A DNA stretch of 5,476 nucleotides from Thermoplasmata archaeon (GCA_021826835.1 JAKAYH010000187.1:1-5476), one strand, 5' to 3'; shown: positions 1 through 5,046, counted from the first letter of the stretch. The notes: a model not told the origin generated them from the letters alone. Program-made: numbers and translations.

Positions 1-188
1 ATCGGTAATTGTAAATTCTGGTTATTTATTTCACTATTGGTTTTGGCACGGAATAATTTTTGCTTTTTCAAGTGGACAGGGAATTGAGAAATTCCTGTCG
101 CTAAAATTTTCAACATTTGCGATTTTATCTTTTTTACATCTAAAAAATAAATTTCATTTCCCCCTATAGTACCTTTTGAAATTAACAT
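1..188 (-). CDS. Probable 5' part of an unrecognised gene, running off the left edge
   Basis: A minus-strand frame is open from its upstream stop (212-210) to the window edge. From ATG at 188-186 it encodes 62 residues beginning MLISKGTIGGNEIYFLD and continuing past position 1; an in-frame GTG lies at 200-198. The peptide has a normal mix of charged and hydrophobic residues (KKIKSQMLKIL, then HLKKQKLFRAK) and reads more like a soluble protein than the hydrophobic plus-strand frame overlapping it. A TATA-like TTTAATTA lies 26-33 nt upstream of the ATG, which fits a leaderless archaeal transcript. I do not recognise the family. The call rests on the open frame, amino-acid composition and promoter spacing. 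It would be divergent from the SQR-like gene. It may be a chance open frame in AT-rich DNA. Confidence 0.42.
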   Translation of the reverse strand, partial: MLISKGTIGGNEIYFLDVKKIKSQMLKILATGISQFPVHLKKQKLFRAKTNSEINNQNLQLP

Positions 189-212
189 ATTACAAGACAC
201 ATGAAGAAATTA

Positions 213-221
213 ATAATTAAA
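213..221 (-). promoter_or_regulatory. Candidate TATA box for the left-edge gene
   Basis: The minus strand reads TTTAATTAT. Its centre is about 29 nt upstream of ATG 188, the spacing expected for a leaderless archaeal gene. The octamer TTTAATTA recurs upstream of the DsrE-like gene (3792-3785). AT-rich boxes arise easily by chance here, so this is only a candidate. Confidence 0.3.
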
Positions 222-329
222 GATAAAAATCTTTGCTGTCAACTTCATATTATTGAGAGATCATTAAATTTATTACTTCATGGAAACATAATAATTGTTC
301 ATAATGAAATTCTCGTTATAAATTCTTAA

Positions 330-360
330 AAGTACTTACTTTGACATTCACAGTACTGTG
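330..360. promoter_or_regulatory. Two AGTACT-centred palindromes 21 bp apart
   Basis: AAGTACTT (330-337) is a perfect 8-bp palindrome and CACAGTACTGTG (349-360) a perfect 12-bp palindrome. Both are centred on AGTACT, and the centres are 21 bp apart, about two helical turns. This suggests paired sites for a dimeric DNA-binding protein on one face of the helix. They lie between the divergent left-edge gene and the SQR-like gene, about 280 bp from the latter. The regulator is unknown. Confidence 0.35.
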
Positions 361-420
361 TAAAATTACAAACCCACTTCTCTTCATATTATTTATCGAT
401 AGGTACAAATCACAAACTCC

Positions 421-428
421 TTTTTTTT
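421..428 (+). terminator. T8 tract, possible intrinsic terminator
   Basis: Eight consecutive T residues on the plus strand follow CACAAACTCC. Archaeal RNA polymerase often terminates at U-rich tracts without a hairpin. No gene clearly ends just upstream, so it may insulate the SQR operon, end a short transcript, or be simple AT-rich sequence. Confidence 0.22.
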
Positions 429-536
429 ACTTTAAGCTTGTTATTGGAAATAAATGATGTGTCGTACCCTGCAAATGGAACTCTTACTTATAATGAGTTT
501 CAACATTATTTTGTTCAACCTCTCTAAATAGTTTAG

Positions 537-559
537 GATCAATGTTTGATCTAAATCAA
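537..559. promoter_or_regulatory. Inverted repeat GATCAA-N3-TTGATC plus a third half-site upstream of the SQR-like gene
   Basis: GATCAA (537-542), spacer TGT and TTGATC (546-551) form a perfect 6-bp-arm inverted repeat, followed at 554-559 by AATCAA, a near copy of the half-site. The centre is about 94 nt upstream of ATG 638. That is beyond the expected core promoter and fits an activator or upstream repressor site. It does not resemble the candidate operator of the DsrE operon, so a different regulator may be involved. Confidence 0.35.
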
Positions 560-578
560 GCAAAAATTGTGTCAAATC

Positions 579-587
579 ATAATTTTT
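579..587 (+). promoter_or_regulatory. Weak candidate TATA box of the SQR-DUF1641 operon
   Basis: ATAATTTTT is the best AT-rich box within 70 nt of the gene. At usual archaeal spacing it would place the transcript start near 607-612. That gives a leader of about 30 nt before ATG 638, or nearly no leader before TTG 608. The match to the TTTAWATA consensus is poor. Confidence 0.22.
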
Positions 588-637
588 CCATACATTAATG
601 GGAGAATTTGTTAAGAACTATTCCCCGTTTAATAATT

Positions 638-1795
638 ATGAAAACAGTTGCAATAGTTGGAGGAGGGAGTGGAGGTGTCAGTGCTGCCAATCATCTGGCA
701 TCGAAGCTAAGAAGGGAGATTGAGGATAAACTTGTGAGGATAGTTCTGGTTGAGGGAAGCAAAAGGCACTATTATCAACCTGGATTTCTTGAAATAGTAT
801 TTGATTTAATGCCACAACAGGCTACTTACAGGAATATGGATAGAATGTTAACTAAAGGCATAGCTTTGATATCTGAATATGCCACTATGATAGATTTGAA
901 GAATCATTTTATTAAGACAGAAAGGCAAAAAATCGACTTTGACTATATAGTTATAGCTACGGGGGCATCGTATAATTATGATGCAGTACCTGGGTTGGAA
1001 AGTGGCACATACAATTTTTACAGTCTTGATAAGGCGCTTGAATTAAAGACTGCACTTAATCATTTCAAATCTGGTAAAATATTAATGGGTGTTTCTTCCA
1101 TGCCTTATAAGTGTACCCCGGCCCCCCTTGAAGCAGTTTTTCTGCTCAATGATTATTTCAAGAAAAGAGGCATCCGTAATGATGTTGAGATTGAGTACAT
1201 ATATCCCATACCAATGGCATTTCCAGACAAGGGGGTTTCCGACGTGGCACTTAAAATGTTCGAAGATAAGGGAATAAAAAGCAAACTTGGGTTCCGACTA
1301 AAATATGTGGATAATGATTCTCATGAATTTGTTAGCGAAGATGGAGATAGAACCAGGTTCGATCTGGCAATTGTCACTCCTCCGCATGTTGGAAATAAAC
1401 TGATTGTCGATTCTAAAATTGGAGATAAAATGGGGTGGCTCACAGTGGATAATCTAACACTTAATATCAAAGGGTATGAAAATGCCTACGCAATAGGAGA
1501 TGCTACCAATTTACAGGTCTCAAAGGCAGGATCTGTAGCAGATGCCGAGGCTATTGTTGTCTCTGAGAGAATTTCCCAGGCAATTGAAGGATACGAACCC
1601 ATATCCACCTATGATGGAAGTGGAGGCGCCCTGATGATAACTGGTATCGGTAGTGCGTCGATGCTAACATCAAGCTATACACAAAAACCCATAATGATGC
1701 CTGAGAGTTATGCCTTTTACTGGATTAAACTCATATACAACAATCTCTACTGGAATATGACTGCAAAACCAGTATTAAATGAGGTGATTCAATGA
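638..1795 (+). CDS. Sulfide:quinone oxidoreductase-family FAD flavoprotein with a single cysteine
   Basis: A 385-residue flavoprotein of the SQR/FCSD branch of the pyridine nucleotide-disulfide oxidoreductase superfamily. Family members oxidise sulfide and pass electrons via FAD to membrane quinone. Visible motifs are the N-terminal FAD GxGxxG (GGGSGG, 8-13), an acidic residue ending strand beta-2 (E39), YQPGF (46-50), ATGAS (107-111), YKCTPAPLE with Cys159, and the second FAD motif AIGDATNL (285-292). The aromatic C-terminus (YAFYWIKLIYNNLYW) fits membrane association. Length is close to the roughly 400 residues usual for the family. ATG 638 is preferred because the Rossmann strand follows at once; an in-frame TTG at 608 would add ten residues and has GGGAG only 3 nt upstream. 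Oddly, two of the usual three active-site cysteine positions appear to be Tyr128 and Ala331, so classical SQR activity is uncertain. It overlaps the DUF1641 gene by 4 nt. Family certain; substrate inferred. Confidence 0.88.
   Translation: MKTVAIVGGGSGGVSAANHLASKLRREIEDKLVRIVLVEGSKRHYYQPGFLEIVFDLMPQQATYRNMDRMLTKGIALISEYATMIDLKNHFIKTERQKIDFDYIVIATGASYNYDAVPGLESGTYNFYSLDKALELKTALNHFKSGKILMGVSSMPYKCTPAPLEAVFLLNDYFKKRGIRNDVEIEYIYPIPMAFPDKGVSDVALKMFEDKGIKSKLGFRLKYVDNDSHEFVSEDGDRTRFDLAIVTPPHVGNKLIVDSKIGDKMGWLTVDNLTLNIKGYENAYAIGDATNLQVSKAGSVADAEAIVVSERISQAIEGYEPISTYDGSGGALMITGIGSASMLTSSYTQKPIMMPESYAFYWIKLIYNNLYWNMTAKPVLNEVIQ
1781..1788 (+). promoter_or_regulatory. Shine-Dalgarno site for the DUF1641 gene
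   Basis: GAGGTGAT lies 3 nt before ATG 1792, inside the end of the SQR-like gene. It is a strong match to the archaeal GGAGGTGATC anti-SD complement and fixes the start of the second gene. Confidence 0.7.
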
Positions 1796-2244
1796 CAAAC
1801 GAACTGGAATTAATTCTAAATGATAAACTAAGAGATCCCAGTGCAAAGAAAGATATCGACACGTTATTCAATAATTTGGAAAATGTTACAAATCTGGTTC
1901 AATGGATTGCAGAGTTGCAGGAAAAGGGGATGACCGACTCCCTTAAGGGAATAGTTTATGCAACAGCAAGCTTGAGAAGTATCCTAACAGACGATATGCT
2001 TAACGGAGTTTCGACGATGTTAAATTCTTTGTTAGAAGTACTTGCAAAATTATCAGATCCAGCTGTGATGCAGGAACTCCTTACGGTCCTTGATGGAATT
2101 TCATCGGGGAAATTTGCAGAAGAACCAAAAATCCATGGTACTTTCAGTCTTCTTGGAGAGCTTAAGGATCCGGATGTTTCAAGAGGCCTTTCGGTTGCCA
2201 TAAACTTAATTAAACACCTGGGTAAAATGGGGAAAACCAGTTAA
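1792..2244 (+). CDS. DUF1641 family protein, helical partner of the SQR-like flavoprotein
   Basis: A 150-residue, apparently all-helical, cysteine-free protein. The C-terminal part (about 114-147; HGTFSLLGELKDPDVSRGL, then INLIKHLGK) matches the DUF1641 signature: G, a leucine-rich helix, LxDPDV, a second helix, LGK. DUF1641 proteins commonly sit beside SQR-like flavoproteins or formate dehydrogenase subunits, and their biochemical role is not established. Three segments share an LxDPx[V/A] helix start, at residues 13, 87 and 124, suggesting an internal repeat. With the ATGA overlap and strong SD, the gene is almost certainly translationally coupled to the flavoprotein. An accessory, assembly or membrane-docking role for that enzyme is an inference. 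No signal peptide or membrane segment is evident. Confidence 0.82.
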   Translation: MTNELELILNDKLRDPSAKKDIDTLFNNLENVTNLVQWIAELQEKGMTDSLKGIVYATASLRSILTDDMLNGVSTMLNSLLEVLAKLSDPAVMQELLTVLDGISSGKFAEEPKIHGTFSLLGELKDPDVSRGLSVAINLIKHLGKMGKTS

Positions 2245-2264
2245 TTTATAATTTCAGCTAATAA

Positions 2265-2270
2265 TTTTTT
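2265..2270 (+). terminator. T6 tract downstream of the SQR-DUF1641 operon
   Basis: TAATTTTTTC begins about 20 nt after the DUF1641 stop codon. A U-rich tract just past a stop is the usual form of an archaeal terminator. No stem precedes it. Confidence 0.4.
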
Positions 2271-2274
2271 CATT

Positions 2275-2314
2275 TGGTTAACCATATATTTACCCTATCT
2301 TTAGTTAATAGGGT
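2275..2314. repeat. Palindrome and hairpin between convergent operons
   Basis: TGGTTAACCA (2275-2284) is a perfect 10-bp palindrome. ACCCTAT (2292-2298) and ATAGGGT (2308-2314) form a 7-bp stem with a 9-nt loop. They sit between the ends of two convergent operons, so a bidirectional termination or transcript-stabilising structure is the simplest reading. The rest of this intergenic stretch (2245-2401) is AT-rich. It also holds CAAAGA/TCTTTG (2342-2347/2358-2363), a weak 6-bp stem. Confidence 0.3.
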
Positions 2315-2401
2315 CATATCCAATTTTATGATTACTATTTTCAAAGAGGGTTGGTTATCTTTGTGTTCAAATAAATTAGAATTATTTTGACAATTATAAA
2401 A

Positions 2402-2752
2402 CTATGACGAATTGCACTTTGAATCATCACTAAGGGCTTCAAGTTTTGCAATGTCTCCATCATATTCGGGTAAAAGACCACAGATTTCCTTTACAATGGG
2501 AAAATCAGTGGTGTTTAATGAATAATAAATCCACTGTGCCTTTCTTCTTTCCTTCACAAGGCCAACCGATTTTAATTTTGACAGATGTTGAGATACATTT
2601 GATTGGGATAAACCGCAGATGTCCGTTATTTCGCACACACAAAGCTCTTTCCTATTTAGCAACCACAATATATGGAGTCGGTTTTTATCTCCCAAAACCC
2701 TAAAAACTTCTGAAATAAACTCTGGTCTCTGCTTTATTATAGGTTCAAACAT
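2402..2752 (-). CDS. ArsR/SmtB-family winged-helix repressor with CVC motif
   Basis: A 116-residue winged-helix regulator of ArsR/SmtB type. The helix-turn-helix spans about 39-62 (CEITDICGLSQSNVSQHLSKL), with the wing at about 63-79 (VGLVKERRKAQWIYYSL). The ELCVCEI motif (Cys38, Cys40) matches the thiol site of arsenite-responsive ArsR (LCVCDLC), but the third ArsR cysteine is Thr43 and a cysteine appears at 46 instead. Cys91 lies in the helix after the wing, where sulfide/persulfide-sensing members (SqrR/BigR type) have a second reactive cysteine; Cys113 is in the tail. Family members repress until thiol ligation or oxidation releases DNA. It is last in the DsrE-FmdE-ArsR operon, 4 nt after the FmdE stop, and probably autoregulates it. 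The inducer could be As(III)/Sb(III) or reactive sulfur; context favours sulfur, but this is inference. Confidence 0.9.
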   Translation of the reverse strand: MFEPIIKQRPEFISEVFRVLGDKNRLHILWLLNRKELCVCEITDICGLSQSNVSQHLSKLKSVGLVKERRKAQWIYYSLNTTDFPIVKEICGLLPEYDGDIAKLEALSDDSKCNSS

Positions 2753-2756
2753 GAGA

Positions 2757-3389
2757 TCAGATCACATCTTTAAATATAATATCTGTACGCTTACCCTTTT
2801 TTGTATATTCAACATCTTTCCAAACAAATTCAATATAATCAGCATGGTAATGTTCATAGGGTTGTGTTTTTAAAAGCACTTGTTTTACCCATTGGTCTTG
2901 CATTAATTTGAGTTCATCAAGGGCCTTAGATAAGCCCTCCTTGGGAACGTTGGTCAGGTTTGACTCCGCCTTTAATATTTTGTCCGGAAAGAATGCCTCA
3001 TCTTCCACCACTTTAACGGTCTGACCGTTTGATATTCTTTGAATTATATACCATACTCCAGGTATGCTGTCTACATCCTGTGTGCCGAACCGAATTCGTG
3101 CTCCTGTTAAGTAGCTTGCAGCATCACCTATACACGGACTATTTCTGGAAATTACCCTAAGATCCGTTCTGTCTATGGGTTTGTCTCCAAACATTTTTTT
3201 TAAACCTACTGAAAGAGCATAAACGCCCCGATACAATCCATCACAGGCATGTCCATGAAACTTAACAAGGTCTTCGAATGTTATCATCTTCGCAACATTT
3301 GAATATCTCCCATGACTGGATTCGGTATCTCTTAAATAGAATACAGGTAACGCAACATCCGGTACATTATTGACATTTGTCAAATACAC
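2757..3389 (-). CDS. FmdE-like metal-binding protein, standalone
   Basis: About 210 residues with an FmdE domain (Pfam FmdE type). The N-terminal signature is KFHGHACDGLYRG (His45, His47, Cys49), followed by SPCIGDAASYLTGAR (Cys86, Asp89), the usual second metal-site block. FmdE was named from formylmethanofuran dehydrogenase loci, but the domain is widespread, often binds zinc or another metal, and usually has no known function. No formylmethanofuran dehydrogenase subunit is present, and the C-terminal Zn-ribbon of some members is missing; instead there is a roughly 60-residue tail with EHYHADY (179-185). The gene lies 5 nt after DsrE and 4 nt before ArsR, so its role is probably tied to DsrE. 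The start is GTG 3389 or TTG 3383, the latter better spaced from GGGGGTG. Met35, just before the domain, lacks an SD. Confidence 0.8.
   Translation of the reverse strand: MYLTNVNNVPDVALPVFYLRDTESSHGRYSNVAKMITFEDLVKFHGHACDGLYRGVYALSVGLKKMFGDKPIDRTDLRVISRNSPCIGDAASYLTGARIRFGTQDVDSIPGVWYIIQRISNGQTVKVVEDEAFFPDKILKAESNLTNVPKEGLSKALDELKLMQDQWVKQVLLKTQPYEHYHADYIEFVWKDVEYTKKGKRTDIIFKDVI
2760..2765 (-). promoter_or_regulatory. Shine-Dalgarno site for the ArsR-type gene
   Basis: The minus strand reads GTGATC, with TGTGATC matching six of seven bases of GGTGATC, ending 7 nt before ATG 2752. It lies inside the 3' end of the FmdE-like gene, so translation is likely coupled. Confidence 0.5.
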
Positions 3390-3395
3390 ACCCCC
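3389..3395 (-). promoter_or_regulatory. Shine-Dalgarno site overlapping the DsrE stop, setting the FmdE start
   Basis: The minus strand reads TAGGGGGTGTGTATTTG. GGGGGTG begins on the last base of the DsrE TAG stop and overlaps the first base of GTG 3389. It stands 5 nt before TTG 3383, which makes TTG the better-spaced start. The arrangement implies translational coupling of DsrE and FmdE. Confidence 0.5.
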
Positions 3396-3754
3396 TAGAA
3401 CGAGAGGACGGTAAACCCTTCAACGGCATATCTCGAAAAGGCATCTCTGGCAAATTCCAGGTTAATACCGTTACTGGAAAAGATATCTTCAAGTTGCCAA
3501 TCCTTTACCTGATTGGAGCAGGCTTCAACCACAATGCCCGCCTCTCTTAATTCTCTCAACAAATCTATAACCTGACTGTTATCATTTCCCTTTTCAAGAG
3601 CTCTGATTCCTCCAGTGAAGAGGAAAACTTCCACCTGTTCAATGCCGTTTTCTTTCCTGGCTTCATGGATCCTCTTTGCAACATGCAATCCTGACATTAC
3701 TTTGGCCCTCCGATCAAGGCCGGAGCTTATTATTATGGCTATTTTTCCAGACAT
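3395..3754 (-). CDS. DsrE/TusD-family sulfur-carrier protein
   Basis: A 119-residue protein of the DsrE/F/H (TusBCD) fold. It has a beta-strand start (KIAIIISSG), a helix (MSGLHVAKRIHEAR), VEVFLFTGG (41-49, as in the family's FxxGxG-like strand end), a helix (VIDLLRELREAG) and VVEACSNQ with the only cysteine at 79. In E. coli TusD and bacterial DsrE the sulfur-accepting cysteine is at about position 78 in the same strand, so Cys79 is the likely persulfide carrier. A role in cytoplasmic sulfur transfer follows from the family, and its partner here is unknown. It is first in the operon with FmdE-like and ArsR. No SD precedes ATG 3754, and TATA spacing predicts a leader of only about 10 nt. No TusA, rhodanese or Hdr-like gene is in the window. 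Confidence 0.82.
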   Translation of the reverse strand: MSGKIAIIISSGLDRRAKVMSGLHVAKRIHEARKENGIEQVEVFLFTGGIRALEKGNDNSQVIDLLRELREAGIVVEACSNQVKDWQLEDIFSSNGINLEFARDAFSRYAVEGFTVLSF

Positions 3755-3768
3755 ACTTACACTTATGC

Positions 3769-3784
3769 TAATATGTTAATATAC
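3769..3784. promoter_or_regulatory. Candidate operator of the DsrE-FmdE-ArsR operon
   Basis: ATATGTTAATATAC (3771-3784) is a near-palindrome centred on TTAA, with 10 of 14 positions symmetric. It resembles the AT-rich ATAT-type operators of ArsR/SmtB repressors and lies between the TATA-like box and the predicted transcript start, a position suited to repression. The 12-mer TAATATGTTAAT within it (3769-3780) recurs in inverted orientation at 181-192. Confidence 0.4.
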
Positions 3785-3798
3785 TAATTAAATATTTT
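3785..3798 (-). promoter_or_regulatory. Candidate TATA box of the DsrE-FmdE-ArsR operon
   Basis: The minus strand reads AAAATATTTAATTA, ending 30 nt before ATG 3754. Typical archaeal spacing puts the transcript start about 10 nt before the ATG. The rest of the 193-nt gap up to the transporter gene shows no gene. Confidence 0.45.
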
Positions 3799-3866
3799 TC
3801 AAAAACCCCGATTAAGGTATTATAATTTTGACAAAGATTTGTTTAATTAATTTTTGAACAGGTTGC

Positions 3867-3871
3867 AAAAA
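3867..3871 (-). terminator. Weak T-rich terminator candidate after the transporter gene
   Basis: The minus strand reads AATCTTTTTGC about 77 nt past the transporter stop. It is the only T5 run between that stop and the DsrE promoter, apart from one beside a TTAATTAA block at 3843-3855. No clear stem precedes it. Confidence 0.2.
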
Positions 3872-3947
3872 GATTGGATAAATGTATAGATCCTTCCGTT
3901 AACACATTGTTAGGAGACATTGACTGACTTTGCTAATGGAATGACAG

Positions 3948-5015
3948 TCATGGCGGAGATGGGATCTTGGGAAGTGCGGTTTGCTCCTTGGATTCCATCT
4001 CCCTCTGAATTTTCAAAAACATTCCGGTGTTGATCCATGCGTAGATCCAAAGTATTGTTAGCATTATGCCAATTGCTGCAAATATCCATAATAGAATTGT
4101 AAATTGTGTGAATGTATATATCCTCATAGTGGAAGTGGCAAACAGTCCAAGGGGAAAACCATAAGCCCATACACTGAGTTTACCTCTGGCAGGATTTGTA
4201 AATATGAGAATTAAAACAACTAGGAAATTCCAAACTTCAAATCCCCATAAAATAATAGATAAAAATTCCACGGTTGAAATCGAAATCGATATCTGATCTA
4301 TTTTACCAAATCCGGCTATTGAGAAGAGATTGATAATGATTAAACTTGAAATACCTACGGGTAACATGGTAGTCGGTAAAGAGTCCGGCGTTTTGGTTGT
4401 CACGTGTCCTGCAAGTGCAAGCGAACCGATGAAAAGAAAGAGAAAGAAAAATATGCCAAGGCCAACAAGCACAAGGAAATACATCGTCTGTGCCTCAATT
4501 CCCCCATAAAATTTCATTAATGGCCCAGCAAGAAAAACACTTGTTCCTATTGCCAAAGGCGGTATAACAATGGAATAATTTAGTTCGCCGGGGTTAATTG
4601 GCTTTGTATATAGACGGTAACCCAGTAATACCCCCAGTAATAATGCCAGGATGTAATTGGAATAATAGATAATTAAGGAAATTTCTGCAGATGCTTGAGA
4701 TATGCCAAAATAATAGATGAGTTGGTAAGCGCCAACAAACATGGTTATGGGTATAAGAGATACAAAGCTCATCCGGGTAAGATTATTCCAGTGAGAGAAA
4801 ACCCCGTCTGATATGATGAAAGCTCGTATTACCCATACGATAAATACAATTACAAATATGGTAAGTCCAAATAGTGTAAGAATCTCAGCAACATAGTTAA
4901 AAAATAAATTACTGAATTCTCCAGAAAAAAGTATGTAAACCTGTGCAACAGCAAGTGTGGATATGCTTACACCAAACCATTCGGAACCAAAAAGTGTTAA
5001 TATGCTCTTCCTCAT
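3948..5015 (-). CDS. TDT-family (TehA/SLAC1/Ssu1-like) membrane transporter or anion channel
   Basis: A 355-residue protein with about ten hydrophobic spans (roughly 11-30, 40-66, 84-104, 111-133, 147-167, 177-202, 216-235, 248-273, 282-302, 304-329) and a short polar proline-ending tail. This matches the ten-helix tellurite-resistance/dicarboxylate transporter (TDT) fold. Family-like blocks are HWNNLTRMSFVSLIP (75-89), NYSIVIPPLAIG (146-157), TTMLPVGISSL (215-225) and SVWAYGFPLGLFATST (281-296), the last like the WW..FPLG segment. Members move malate, nitrate/chloride or other small anions; fungal Ssu1 exports sulfite. The substrate cannot be read from sequence; sulfite or another sulfur anion is suggested only by the neighbours. 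It is cysteine-free. It follows the AhpD-like gene by 31 nt, probably co-transcribed. ATG 5015 is supported by a GGGTGA site. Confidence 0.72.
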   Translation of the reverse strand: MRKSILTLFGSEWFGVSISTLAVAQVYILFSGEFSNLFFNYVAEILTLFGLTIFVIVFIVWVIRAFIISDGVFSHWNNLTRMSFVSLIPITMFVGAYQLIYYFGISQASAEISLIIYYSNYILALLLGVLLGYRLYTKPINPGELNYSIVIPPLAIGTSVFLAGPLMKFYGGIEAQTMYFLVLVGLGIFFFLFLFIGSLALAGHVTTKTPDSLPTTMLPVGISSLIIINLFSIAGFGKIDQISISISTVEFLSIILWGFEVWNFLVVLILIFTNPARGKLSVWAYGFPLGLFATSTMRIYTFTQFTILLWIFAAIGIMLTILWIYAWINTGMFLKIQREMESKEQTALPKIPSPP

Positions 5016-5022
5016 TTAATTT

Positions 5023-5028
5023 TCACCC
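5023..5028 (-). promoter_or_regulatory. Shine-Dalgarno site for the transporter gene
   Basis: The minus strand reads AAGGGTGAAAATTAAATG. GGGTGA ends 7 nt before ATG 5015, which supports that start. Confidence 0.5.
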
Positions 5029-5046
5029 TTGATATGAAATAATCGA

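Noticed and set aside
75..99. Inverted repeat GACAGG(G)AATT-GAGA-AATTCCTGTC, a possible terminator hairpin.
   Set aside because: It falls inside the probable left-edge coding frame and is not followed by a T run in either direction.
2..169. Plus-strand frame open from the left edge for 55 codons (ending HFHFPL-like, no ATG), a possible C-terminus of a membrane protein.
   Set aside because: It lies antisense to the more protein-like minus-strand frame, has no start in the window, and its Phe/Leu-rich composition is what AT-rich antisense DNA gives.
201..329. Small plus-strand ORF of 42 codons starting MKKLIIKDKNLCC.
   Set aside because: No Shine-Dalgarno or TATA box at suitable spacing; it overlaps the promoter of the minus-strand gene and contains an AAAGAT/ATCTTT hairpin. 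A short chance ORF is more likely.
454..531. 25-codon ORF (MMCRTLQMELLLIM...) upstream of the SQR-like gene, a possible leader peptide.
   Set aside because: It lacks a good ribosome site, attenuator stems and a codon bias linking it to regulation.
608..637. N-terminal extension of the SQR-like protein from TTG 608.
   Set aside because: The FAD-binding strand starts right at ATG 638, as usual for the family. The ten extra residues look unstructured, and GGGAG is too close to the TTG. It is not fully excluded.
2328..2390. 20-codon ORF in the convergent intergenic region.
   Set aside because: Too short, with no ribosome site and no recognisable content.
3910..4170. 86-codon minus-strand frame overlapping the 3' end of the transporter gene.
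   Set aside because: A shadow frame of the transporter with no protein-like motif and no promoter or ribosome site.
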